Positions 46,464-57,629 of a stretch of 64,000 nucleotides of DNA are shown one piece after another; the first letter of the stretch is position 1; each line of letters starts with the position of its first letter. The position numbers and the translations under genes are program-made. The DNA is from Kuschelorhynchus macadamiae. Its lineage: Eukaryota > Arthropoda > Insecta > Coleoptera > Curculionidae. The stretch lies in the NCBI GenBank assembly GCA_030620095.1, contig JAUTXW010003811.1:1095004-1159003 (forward strand), given 5' to 3'. Under the pieces are notes generated by a model. It ran no database searches. It was not told where the DNA came from and saw only the letters and a list, made by a program, of their open reading frames with translations.

Positions 46464-48109
46464 CATAATCCTAGTGGTAAGGACAATCGTCAAAAGTCAA
46501 AGGTAATTTTACAATTTGTTAAACCTCTCCACTCTTTAATTTTTGGTGAACCATATAAATATAATCGGATGGAACGCGGCATAGGTGGTATTGTATTTCT
46601 ATATTGCGTTAAATAGTGGACAGCATGAGAAAATAATTTCAGAGAGAACTGTTGTAGCAAGAATTTTATTGTTACTTTGAAACATATATTGGTATATCCT
46701 CTGTATCGGCCTCTTTTAAATTAACTCTTTCAGATCTAAAAGAACAACAATAAAGGAATTAGCTATGGTTCTCGGCAATTTTTAATAAAATATCTTTACT
46801 TACGGATTTGATTTTCACAACCCTCTATTTTAGTAGGTATTGTATTTTCTCTTTAGATGATCCATCAGATTTGTAGTATTTCATAAATACTTTATTATAA
46901 CATTGCAAGCATCGTGCACATTTGCCGTCGTTTTAATCAGACAAGAAATGCGTCCACACTTTATATGTTTTTAAAGGCATTACTAATTAATGTTCAGTAA
47001 TTAATAAATATACGCCGAACACAAACTCACAAATAACAAACAAGATGTCGCACTAGGAAAAAACGTTAATTTACAGGATATATGTAAAAAAAACATTAAT
47101 TTACACGATATATCGGTTCCTGGCCGCTGAACTGAAATGAAAGTGACCATATCGTCATAAAAGGAATGCAAATTACCAGACAGATTTCTATTACTTTTGA
47201 TAACCAGGAATCTTTGCAGATATTGATGTTAACGTAGTAAACAGTAGATAGCAGTGATAGCACTATCCAAGTACAGTGACTTTATTCAAGGAGTCACTGT
47301 ACATCCAATCATAAGAAGCACGTTCAAAACAGTGCCGCCAATTTCAGCGATTTGCTTAAAATCTTAATGACCTTATTGTGTAAAATCTTAAATTAATGAC
47401 ATATGAGAGAAGAGCGATTAAATCTCAGACAAATTCGTGGCTGGCTTCACTTCCCACAATTTTCTAAAATTGGTGACCCTTGTCGAAATTCAAAATACGC
47501 TCATTATAATTTTTGATTTTGATATGAACCCTGCTAGCTCGCTGGTAGTGTACTTAGCTTCCATTACAGAAACTGTGTCTTCTATTTCAGTTTTTTTTCT
47601 TTTCAAAACCAATACTTTTATATGTAACCGTGTGTAATGCATTTTTGGTTAGGCATTTTAGGTATATTCTAATGTGTGTTTCATTTATGGACTGAAAATG
47701 GTAAGTAAGTCGGAAGTAAAAGTGTTATTGAAGAATTTGTAATATATTTGGGTGGAAATAGATTTTAAGTATTTATATATTATTTTAAGAATATTTATCG
47801 GGTACCTATTCAGTTAGTATGGAATAAGTTTTTCATCAAGTAATTTTAAAAACCGCTTATTTTCTTTGCTGTTATTGCAATTGTATTTGGTACTCAAATG
47901 TTTAATTTTTCCAATTTTTTCATTCAAGACTGATTTTTTAATATATCTTCATATGCAACTGCGGTTAGCGTCCTTAAAATCTGGTTAAAAATGTAAATAC
48001 AAACAAAGCCATGTTACTGACAGATTCTCACATGATTTCGGAATGCTGCTTATCTGTTTAGAATAGTTGAAGTTGATTTAATAATAAGTATCTAGACATA
48101 TAATATTTC
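46461..48109. other. Non-coding stretch with a perfect small hairpin
   Basis: No gene was recognised. At 47271-47302 GTACAGTGACT and AGTCACTGTAC form a perfect 11-bp stem with a 10-base loop. A short phrase (GTTAATTTACA..GATATAT) is repeated in tandem at about 47066 and 47094. Confidence 0.5.
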
Positions 48110-50645
48110 GTTATAAATAAATATTGGAATTGGAATTTTGAATCTGATGTCAACACAAACTTCAGAACTTTTTTAAATAAAACTTTAAGTGCTTTTAACA
48201 AGGCCTTCCCGCTTAAGAATATCAAACCTAAGCGGCATAAACCGTGGACCACGAAAGGAATACGAATTTCTGCTAAAAATATGCGCTCGCTCTCATATAT
48301 AAAAAAATTCACCGACTCCTTTCTTATTCCCGACTATATCTTATCTCCTAATTATAGGAGGATCTACACTACTCTTATTAAGTCAGCAAAAAAATTACAC
48401 TACCGAAAACGTCTAACAAACTCTAATAACGTTTCAAAAGAAACCTGGTCCATCATCAATAACCTCAGAAACAAATCAAACCCTGTGACTCAGATCTTGC
48501 CAGGGGCTAATGATCTAAATGATTATTTTATTAATGTAAGCAAAAATGTTACCTCTAGTATCTCGCCAAGTTTGGACCCTCTTTCGTTTCTCCCTCCTTC
48601 AAAAAATTTAGCTGATAGCTTTTTCTTAAGTCCCGTTAGCAACACTGAACTATTGAAGGTAATAAATAATATCAAAAGTAAATTTTCGTGTAGCACTGAT
48701 GGCCTATCAATTAGAATATTCCTGAACTTGCCACTCCCAGTCATAGAGGCCCTTACAACATTAATAAATGAGTCCATTATAAAAGGTGCATTCCCTGATT
48801 GCCTTAAAACAGCTATAATTATTCCACTTCATAAAGGCGGCGAAAAAACTAACTCTTGCAATTATCGCCCAATTGCACTACTACCAGTGCTATCAAAAAT
48901 CATCGAAAGGCTACTGAAGAACCGTCTTATGCCATTTCTCCTGAAACATCAGATAATATCCCCGGAGCAGTTCGGATTTCTACCCAACAAGTGCACCAGT
49001 GACGCCCTGTTCAAGTTGCTTAGAGGCGTCTACTTATCTCTCAATAACAACCACCCAACTGCCTCAGTTTTTTGTAACTATGCGAAAGCCTTGATTGTGT
49101 TAGTCATGAAATTCTGATAAACAAACTAAATTTTTATGGAATTCGTGGTACTTCTTTAAATTGGTTCAAATCTTATCTTGGGAAAAGGCAACAACTTGTA
49201 AGGGCTAATGGTTCCGATTCTGATTGTAAATTGATTACAAGTGGAGTCCCTCAAGATTCAGTCTTGGGACCTATTCTTTTTTTGTTATACATTAATGATA
49301 TCACGAACCTTAAAATTAATGGAAGAATCTCCCTTTTTGCTGATGACACAAGCATAACATGGAGTGATTTTGACACAACGTCTTTACACTCTAGTATCTC
49401 CAAAGACTTGGTTATAATTAAGGCTTGGTCCGATTCCAATATGCTTTGTTTTAACGTCGATAAAACGGTGGCGTTATCTTATAAGGGAACTTTACAACCA
49501 CTTCAGGTACATAACAGCAATATATATAAATTCCTGGGTTTAAATATAAATAACAACCTAAAATGGTCTAATCATATTGACACCTTAACTAAAAAACTTT
49601 CTACCGCCTGCTTCGCCATTCGATCAGTTTCCAAAGAACTAGACGTTCCTTCTGCCAGACTTACTTATTTCTCTTTATTTGAATCCCACCTACGCTATGG
49701 CCTTCCCTTTTGGGGCTGCTGTACCACCGAGCAATTTCGTAGTATTTTTATGCTTCAAAAGAGAGCCATTCGTTATTTGTTTGGTCTAAATAATAGAGCT
49801 CACTGCCAATACTATTTCAAAAAACATGAAATATTAACACTTCCTGCATTATTTATTTTGGAAACGCTATGTTTGCTGAGAAAACATATAAACACCCTCC
49901 CAGAAAGGCCACAACATGTATACCCTACCAGAAACTCTAGGCATGATATTTATCTTCCCATTCCTTCCACAGAATTAATAAAAAAATCAATTATTTACAA
50001 CGCCATAAAACTTTACAACAATCTGCCAGTACATCTTAAAATCATTTTACAGCGTTAATGATTTTTTTTTCAGTGAGTAAGTCTCTTTAAATTGTCACTA
50101 AACTCGCTTGTTTACTTAAATCTTTTGTGAGTCATGTCCTAACTCGTAGCATAGAATTTTGTAAATCATTATATAGGGAAAAGAACTGTCGAACATTCAC
50201 TTAAAACTTAATTATTTTTGTTAGGTATTGGATTAAAAACAATTTAATTCTTTTTGTATACTACATTCTACACTAGTTCAATATACCTTCTGTTTAACAT
50301 CATAATTATTTGTATAACTATAATAACATAGAGTTTAAGGTCGCATAGTTGCAATTTTGATTTCAATGTCATCGAAATTATTCACCTCGTACATGTGTGT
50401 TTGTTTACTTTTATAAGGTTATCATGATTCATTTACTGTTTGCAATGTTATGTTATATTCTAACGTGTGTTTTACGATTTGGTAAATTGATAATTTACAT
50501 TTTTAAAAAAAAGCACTGACCTGTCGAAATTATTTTCGATTAATGTTTTGATATGTCTTATTTTTAGGTATATTTTGCTTTGTCCATAAAATTGTAAAAT
50601 TTTTCTGCGGCAATAAAGCATACTTTTGTTTGTTTGTTTGTTTGT
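48110..50645 (+). mobile_element. 5'-truncated jockey/CR1-type LINE
   Basis: Coding similarity starts abruptly near 48130 in the linker before the RT. The RT and C-terminal region follow, then a 560-bp 3' UTR with AATAAA at about 50612 and a 3' tail of TTTG repeats (about 50624-50644). 5' truncation and a simple-repeat tail are typical of target-primed integration. No target duplication was identified. Confidence 0.8.
48281..50058 (+). pseudogene. LINE reverse transcriptase with one frameshift
   Basis: The first frame (48281-49117) reads NYRRIYTTLIKSAKKLHYRK, then CSTDGLSIRIFLNLP, FPDCLKTAIIIPLHKGGEK, NYRPIALLPVLSKIIERLL and QFGFLPNKCTSDALF. Near 49093 one base is missing inside the FCDYAKAFD-type catalytic motif, shifting the frame, and the motif aspartate is also asparagine (VFCNYAKA). 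The second frame (49231-50058) holds GVPQDSVLGPILFLLYIND, the catalytic FADD at about 49339, GLNINNNLKWSNHID, RAIRYLFGL and the C-terminal YPTRNSRHDIYLPIP. The rest is well preserved. Confidence 0.85.
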
Positions 50646-51715
50646 ATTGATTGCTAATGAATATTATTTGTAAATTTCAGTATTCCAGACATAAACTTTT
50701 ACGAATAGTATTTTTTTTCAAACCTTAATTTGTAACAGTTGCCTAAATATGTGGATAAAATTAACTTTTGACAACGTGGTTAGCGCATAGAGTTTCCGAT
50801 TTCTGTTTTATTAGTGGAAAATCTGAACTTTTAAATGTAAATAATATGGACAACCAAAAAAAAAACGGCATTACTTTATTTTAGTTACATGTAAAACTGG
50901 GTCTAGGGTCGATTTTAACCTCAGAGTATGAAGAAATAGCCTATGGTTTTAATAACCAATTTTTCCCTTAAATAAAAGTAGCTCTAGGGGGGGGGTTTGG
51001 GATTAAAAATACGCCACTGGCTTATAATCATATAGTGCCTTACAAAGTTATAACTATTTTTGAATGTGTTTATTTCGAGGCTAGCTCTACAGTGAGTCCA
51101 AAAAAAGTGAGAAAATCAAAAATATTTCATCTTTACAACAGCCTGAATTGATATAAAAAAATGGAAGTGCGTTTTGGTTAGCCCTAATTAGGCGTTTTTT
51201 GGGTTGACGTAAAATGTGAAACACAATGCAAGTAACGTCAACCGTTTACGTCCATTTACGTAAAACTTTCTTTTTCTTTATGTGTTTTTGGGTGTTTTGT
51301 TAGATACTTTTTTGAAATATAGGGTATAAACGGTAATATTTAGTTCCAACGTCAAAATTATCACCCATTTTTGTACGAAAAATGTGTACTTCGGTTCTGT
51401 TGGTTAGTTTTTTTCCGATACACAGCGAACAGCAGGAGTTCTATTGTATTTTGTGTTTCAAGCGTCGAAAAATATATTTACCTAAAAATTATGAAATTAC
51501 CTAGCATTTAGCTATCGTTTACTTATTTGCCTCAGCGGAAGTAGAGCAAAAGTTTCAGGGGGCTCAGAGAAACTGTTCGGTGCTGTCACTGTCAGCTGTC
51601 AAACAAAATGCTTGAAGGCGTTTGTTTCTAACATATTTTGTTATTTTTTAATGGTTGTGTCTTTGTAAGTTTTAGACGAAATATTACTGAATTTCTGTCG
51701 TAACCATTTAAAAAA
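50646..51715. other. Region upstream of CSTF3
   Basis: The stretch between the LINE tail and the first CSTF3 ATG should hold the promoter and 5' UTR. No TATA box or clear initiator was identified. A G run occurs at about 50984-50995. Confidence 0.35.
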
Positions 51716-51739
51716 ATGAATGAAGAACGTCTTCACATC
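51716..51739 (+). CDS. su(f): CSTF3 / suppressor of forked, exon 1
   Basis: ATG at 51716 opens eight codons (MNEERLHI), followed by a GTAAGT donor at 51740. It joins in phase to exon 2. The ATG follows an A-rich context. The exon is too short to identify by itself; the call depends on the consistent phase and the strong donor. An alternative upstream start cannot be excluded. Confidence 0.6.
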
Positions 51740-51867
51740 GTAAGTTGTCTAATAGTTTTATAGGAAATCGAAATTCATTACCACAGAATATACCAATTAA
51801 CCTAAAAAAAAACAGCATATTCCTCTGTAGTCCTGTATCAAAGAGTAAGTTTCATTTAAATTTGTAG

Positions 51868-52059
51868 GACTGGGGAAATGAGAAGCTCTATAGGACCCAG
51901 AAGCAGGTGGAAAAGAACCCTTACGACTTGGAAGCATGGTCAATTTTGCTGAGAGAAGCACAAAGCAAACATATTTCAGAGGTTCGCTCTCTGTATGAAC
52001 ATCTAATTACAATTTTTCCTAGTGCGTCCAGGTACTGGAGAATATATATTGAACATGAG
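51868..52059 (+). CDS. su(f): CSTF3 / suppressor of forked, exon 2
   Basis: This 192-bp exon lies between a TTTGTAG acceptor and a GTTAGT donor. It encodes 64 residues, including VEKNPYDLEAWSILLREAQ, ISEVRSLYEHLITIFPSASR and YWRIYIEHE. This matches the first HAT (half-a-TPR) repeats of cleavage stimulation factor subunit 3 (CstF-77; human text NPYDLDAWSILIREAQ is close). CstF-77 scaffolds the CstF complex in the nucleus, binding CstF-64 and CstF-50 for mRNA 3'-end processing. The gene is the only host gene recognised in the window. Five exons give 192 of about 700 residues; the rest lies downstream. Confidence 0.93.
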
Positions 52060-52783
52060 GTTAGTGTCTAAAGTATTAAGGGGCTCAGGAATTTGACAAA
52101 TTTCAAATATACATTCGAAAGATTACCTTTTTTTAATAATTCTGATGTATAAAAATTTATGGATGAACCATTTTTTTCAAATTATATCCACCAAAAACAA
52201 AAAATGTTTTGGTTACACTGAACTTGTTTTGGCGTATCACTAAAAACATATTTTTATACAAACTTAATTTATAAATTACGTAGAAGATTGATTCTATTAT
52301 AATGCGCTATAACACAAAAAGATGTTATTTCTAACTAAAAATTAAAAGTAATTAATATACTAGATGTTATTAAATGCTTAGTACCTTTAATTACAGTTGC
52401 TAAATAAAGAGAGTGGGAGCATTGCAAGTTGGACGGAAATCCAGTGTGCTGGGAATGTTACGTTGCCAAGTTTATTTTATATATGACATATAAATTATAT
52501 AAGAAAAATGGAATACATTTTTTCAATGGTTTTGAGTTGCATGGAGGTTGCCAATGTTTTATTTTAATGAAAACTCTCATTAAATGATGAACAATTTTTG
52601 AGAGTACTAAATAATTGGATGCTAGTATGTGAAAATCTGCGGTATCCTGTGCAGTGCAGGCAACTCTGCAGCTTGCAACATAGGGAAGTGGTTAGTTAAG
52701 GATTTATTTTTTTATTGTGGAATGTGTCGAGTGCAATACCCAATTTTTCAAAATTCATTTTTTGAAAATTTTTATTACATACA

Positions 52784-53065
52784 TAGGTGGATGATACCGG
52801 GTTAGCACGAGGTTAGGCCCTCCCTAATACAAATGGTGACCAACAGCGCAATGCATCATTGGTGGAAGTCTAACATTCGACATCAGCCCAGGGATGCACC
52901 CTGCGGTTGATTAGTGTTGACCGCACTAGGTGGATTGGTACTGGGTTAGCACCAGGTTAGGAGCCACACTGCAAAGTGCATCACTCGCAGAAGTTTAACA
53001 TTCGGCGCAGGGGAGGGGAAGAGTCAAATATGAAAAATCTAAGCTCCATACAATAATATAAGTTT
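52784..53065 (+). repeat. Diverged tandem repeat, period about 143 bp, in CSTF3 intron 2
   Basis: TAGGTGGATGATACCGGGTT at 52784 returns as TAGGTGGATTGGTACTGGGT at 52927. Both are followed by a TTAGCAC(G/C)AGGTTAGG phrase and later by a GAAGT(C/T)TAACATTCG phrase. The units are about 85% similar by eye. Confidence 0.7.
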
Positions 53066-53744
53066 GGCAACAATGTAAAATAGCCTTTCTTCAAATTATC
53101 ACATTAGGGAGTATGGGGAATTGAAATGCAGTGAAAATATCGAATTTATTTTTGTTGTTTTTTAAAGTGGTTCATCCATTTCTCTTATTTTTTTAAAACA
53201 GTTAAATAAAGGTAAACTTCCTATTTTATATTCAAAAAGTATGAAATTCCATGGATTTAATTGTTTAAAGCCCGAAAAGGTGTTGCAAACATTATTACTA
53301 GGTGTTTAATGATATTTTTTCAGTTAATGAATAAAGTTATATAGGGTTTTTTGGAAATACTAATCTGAGGTCAGGAGCATCTTTAACAGTTATTTCAGAT
53401 TTGAATTAAAGACTTGACTTTGGTTTTTAAGGAATGGACAGGTCTTAAAAGTAGCATGCATTGTGAACTAATCAACAAAAACAGTGAAAACACCCAACAA
53501 ACAGCTGATCCTATAGTAAATTATGTGTTATAAAACCTGATACATCATAACCGTGATAACAAAGTCTTTTGACGGGCTCATATGGCAATGTTACATCATA
53601 ATACATTAATGATACTCCCCTCTTTTTTTACATATATTCACCCAGAAATGAAATCTATACTTTTCTATTTTTAATAATAACAAAAAAAATTAATTAGCAG
53701 AAATAAAAAGTGTAGATGAATGTATTTAGTATATTAGTCTTTCT

Positions 53745-54010
53745 GGTGCTCTCACTACACGACCACTTCTAGTAACTGTAACATCATCTTGAGGAGGCTC
53801 TATCTGAGACCTATCGCTCTGATAATCAGTTCAATCACAATTGACAATGTAATCATAAGACTGCAGTTTGGCTGTAATATTTTCAGATTTCAATTGTCTT
53901 GTTTTTTCTTAAACTATGACGCTCTGATTTGGTTTTAGTTCTGTAATGGTTAAGTCGCAAAGTCATAATATTTCTTTTGAATCTTTTCTCGATCCTCTAA
54001 TTGGTTTCTA
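53745..54010 (-). pseudogene. Ty3/gypsy integrase C-terminal fragment
   Basis: The minus strand reads IRGSRKDSKE, LTITELKPNQSVIV, a stop, RQLKSENITAKLQSYDYIVN, then QIEPPQDDVTVTRSGRVVR. This follows the pattern of the gypsy integrase tail, where a basic block leads to L.PG..V.V, a YIV block, and a final TRSGRVVR. Several stops make it non-coding now. Confidence 0.5.
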
Positions 54011-54288
54011 ATCCACATTAGTGAAAAGTGTGGTTCTAATACAGTCTGACCAACAGGCAGACTTCTTATTTTCTTATCTTTAACAATTTACTTGGGGATG
54101 GTAAGTTTTGCTTACACATAGTGTTATAATTTAATACCATTAGTAACATTTTGTGAGAATGCCCTTTACTGTCTGTATCATGCATACTATCATACCATTT
54201 TGACCAGCAATAGTGGGGACTTGGGATGCTCAGCTCAACATCATATTGAAGTGCAAACTATTGAAATTCAAAAAGGAAAAGAGGCCAT

Positions 54289-54371
54289 TGTCAGAAAATA
54301 TTTGCCGTGGAAGTCTGTAGTTTTAGGTGCCAGTCCAAAAGGATGTGGGTTTGAATCTCACCTTTGACACC
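54289..54371 (+). tRNA. tRNA-Leu-like sequence, probably a pseudogene or SINE head
   Basis: GTCAGAA at the 5' side pairs, apart from one mismatch and one wobble, with CTTTGAC at the 3' side, followed by A and CCA. The T arm is GTGGGTTTGAATCTCAC and a variable arm TCC-AAAA-GGA precedes it; TTTTAGG resembles a leucine anticodon loop. The D arm is degenerate. The genomic CCA suggests a retro-copied mature tRNA or a tRNA-derived element rather than a working gene. Confidence 0.35.
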
Positions 54372-54996
54372 ATATTGTTCCTCAAACTCAATTTATTGCA
54401 ATAACACAAGTTTACAAACAAGTACATTGTATCGTCATCTCAAAAAAAAATGTACTGTCATTGGTATAAAATATATAAACTAAAGAAGAAACTATATATA
54501 AATTATTCTAGAATTGCGAAATTAATTTTTTGCTTTTGTTTTTATTTGTTAGTAAGCTAATTATATCCCAAACTGTTTTAGATTTATCACTACTTTCAAA
54601 GATTTTCTTTTGAAAAAAAAACTTGCTCTTAGTAGTTCACAGTAAATTTTTCAATAATTTAAATATTCAGGTCTATATTTATCTTCGATTTTACTAAAGT
54701 TTTCAAGAATACACATTTTGTCTTAGTCCTCAATTAAACACACTAATGTTCTCATTTAGGTTCCACATTATTGCTAGTCCTTGATAGTTTTCGCATTAAC
54801 AAAACTAGAATTTCTAGTAAATTACATCTTATACAACATAACCGTGATCACAACTGCTACTGACTGGCTCAACTAGCATTGTTGTCATATTTTAGTAAAA
54901 TAAATCCTTACTCTATAGTACATACATGACAAAAACAAGGACAAAAAATATTACATTTAAAAGCACTATAATTCTTATATTTCTTTTTTTTTTCAG

Positions 54997-55029
54997 ATTA
55001 AAGCCAGAAACTTTGAGAGGGTGGAAAAG
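54997..55029 (+). CDS. su(f): CSTF3 / suppressor of forked, exon 3 (33 bp)
   Basis: A micro-exon of 11 codons, IKARNFERVEK, between a TTTTTTTTTTCAG acceptor and a GTAAAA donor. It continues the HAT repeat (human IKAKNYDKVEK). Intron 2 before it is 2937 bp and holds a gypsy relic and a tRNA-like sequence. Confidence 0.9.
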
Positions 55030-55655
55030 GTAAAACTGAATTTAAACGAAATAGTAAAGTTTAATAAGTCTCTCATTTATTCATTCTTTAGAATTACTAA
55101 TAAAATCAACATTGTTTTAGATAAACTGATTTTTATTTTTACATTTCTTAACTGTGTTTAAAAACTGGGAGGAAATTTTTTAATATTACAGTTTTGATGT
55201 TTTATTAAAGCTGTTGTATTAAATCAGAATCTTATATGGAAATTTCTTTGTCTATTTATATATTTGTTCTTTAAAAACCATATTTTGTATTTTTATCCTA
55301 TTTTAATTATGCCGTAGTATTAAAAGTTTCTTTCTGGTTTAGTTTCCCACAAAATATTAAAAAAAAGTTTTAGTTAAAAACATTTGTTAATGAAATGGGA
55401 AGTATTTATGTCTTTTTTTTATATTCCTCTACCCCAAACTGTCCTATATACAAAAATATATCTTATATACAAAAATATATCTCTACTATTTTTTACATTG
55501 TTTGTTTTATTCTGCGCCAAAATGCTCCTGTCTCATTAACCAATGTTTATTATTTCTATTTATAAGTTCAAATTGTTACTGATCAGTGGAATTATGGATA
55601 AAATCAGTGTTACGTCAGTGTTACATGGTTTCGAAATAATGAGTTTTTTTGATAG

Positions 55656-55753
55656 CTTTTTCAAAGATGTCTAATGAAGATTTTGAATATTGAATTGTGG
55701 AAATTATATCTGACCTACGTGAAAGAAACTAAAGCTTCTTTACCTACATATAA
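55656..55753 (+). CDS. su(f): CSTF3 / suppressor of forked, exon 4
   Basis: Encodes LFQRCLMKILNIELWKLYLT and YVKETKASLPTYK, the next HAT repeat. The acceptor is TTTTTTGATAG and the donor GTAAGT at 55754. The last codon is split after two bases, which exon 5 completes. Intron 4 (55754-62969, 7.2 kb) is filled with LINE pieces and a palindromic repeat array. Confidence 0.93.
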
Positions 55754-56427
55754 GTAAGTATACCAATATTAATATTAATTTTTCAATAATAAGGAAATAT
55801 ATAATATATAATAAGATATATTAAATACCTAAATGGGTAAAATTATTTTTCAGGATGGTGATTACTTAATCAATTAAATATTTTGTTGATTTTAAATAAA
55901 GTAATGAAAGCAGGTAATCATTACATGTATTAAAATACATTCCACCACCTAGATGCTATGTATTTTAATACATGGTTGATATGACTAACTTTAAAAATAA
56001 AGGAGATGTAGCATATAAATAGATCGCACTATACATCAACAACTTGCTTTACTATCAGTTTCTCTGAAATATTTTATCTAGACGCTTATTCCATATTTTT
56101 AACTGACCTTTCTCAACTTGGAATTTTCCAAGTTTCTGGAAGGTTAGTTAACTGCGTACGTTAACTTTTCCAAAGCCTTTGACATAGTGAAATCAAGATG
56201 CAATAATGTATATCAGAAGCCTTGAAAATCCACTTCTTTTTTTGTTAAACAGCTTTTTGTTGCAAAGAATGCAGATTATTATTTTTTGTGCAATTTTGAC
56301 TTATGTAGGTTATTGTGTTTATAAATAACATACGTGAAAGCTTAAAACTACGAAAGCGTATTCGAGCCACAGTATTTCTTTGGGCTCGCTTGGGGTCAAT
56401 ACTTTGTTTCTGTCTCTTGTGTGTGCT

Positions 56428-57560
56428 CCAGAAGTTTTGTCTGCTATGGATAGACTGAAAAACTCAAATGCTAGTAGTTCTGATGGCATTTAAAATAATA
56501 TGCTTAAGACTTGTAAACTGTTCCTCCCTGATGTATTAACGTTTTTGGCTAACTTATCATTTGAGGAGGCCGTTTTTCCCAGTAAACTGAAAATAGCATC
56601 GGTTATTCCTGTTTTTATAAAGAGACATACAAATAATTATGACAACAAACGTGCAATAAGTCTACTAAGTAATATATCAAAAGTCTTTGAGATGTGTCTA
56701 AAAGATCAATTAACTTCATTTTTTAATAAATATAACTTGCTTTCTTCTGCACGACATGGTTTTACACCATCAAAGAGTACAGAAATTGCCCTATCATACT
56801 TTCAAAACAAAATTGTTGATGCTCTTAACAGTAAGAGGTTTGCGATGGGTTTATTTATATATTTTTCGCGTGGTTTTGATTTGGTGGATCATGGACTTTT
56901 ACTAGCAAAGCTCTATCGCTATTGGATTCGTGATAAGCCGTTAAATCTCCTTAACTCATATCTTACCAATCAGACTGATGATGGTAAGAGCAACTGATTT
57001 CTTTCCAGTATGATAACACAAACATTCTAATAGTAAGGCCAGGTATAATATCTTTAAAAAATACTCCTGAAAATATTTACAACTATATACTAACCTGTTC
57101 TCAAAAAAACAACTTAATTGTATATAAAAATAAGACAATATATACTTTTTTCCTCTAGTAGACGGCAAGTTGATGAAGGTTTTGTATTGTTTCATAGTGC
57201 ACCAAATCAAATGAGCTCCTCAGACAGTGTTAGATTGTTAGGCCTAAACTTTGACAGCACACTTCAGTGGCATGCCCATATTGACGACCTTTGTGGTAGG
57301 TTGCTCAGTTCTTGCTATGCCTTAAGATTTCTAAAAAATCATTGCAATAAAAGATTTTACTGACCTTATACTATGCCAATTTTCAATCACATTTGCGCTA
57401 TGGCATCTTAAATTGGGGCACTAGTACACATAATAAATGTGTCTTTCTGTTACAAAAGTACGCAATATGAATAATCTATAGTCTCTTAAAGAGAGAGTCA
57501 TGTAAGCCCGCTTTCCACAGTCAAAATCTTAACTATTTTTGACTTATATATCTTGGAAGT
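56428..57560 (+). pseudogene. LINE RT fragment A in CSTF3 intron 4
   Basis: The plus strand reads LSAMDRLKNSNASSSDGI, a stop, then LKIASVIPVFIKRHTNNYDN, SLLSNISKVFEMCLKDQLTS, HGFTPSKSTEIAL and FIYFSRGFDLVDHGLL (the catalytic aspartate in the FDFSKAFD-type motif is changed). The segment with the YADD box is deleted at about 57000-57110. The frame resumes with VRLLGLNFDSTLQWHAHIDD and LLSSCYALRFL. It is a jockey-like element, broken beyond use. Confidence 0.7.
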
Positions 57561-57629
57561 TGTACATATGCTTATAAAAACAGATTCACTCTTCAGTTAA
57601 ATCGATCTGCCCATCATTATAATGGCCAA

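Larger units (their letters stand above)
53520..54900 (-). mobile_element. Ty3/gypsy relic with LTR-like ends, in CSTF3 intron 2
   Basis: At about 53520-53625 and 54835-54900 similar text occurs (ATAACCGTGAT, GGCTCA, CAATGTT/CATTGTT), possibly diverged LTRs. The complement of a polypurine tract (CTCCCCTCTTTTTTT at about 53614-53628) borders the left one. Between them is a degenerate integrase C-terminus. Most of the element is deleted. Confidence 0.4.

Noticed and set aside
51868..52059. CSTF3 exons as a processed pseudogene
   Set aside because: Introns with consensus splice sites and intact phase are present, so it is not a retrocopy.
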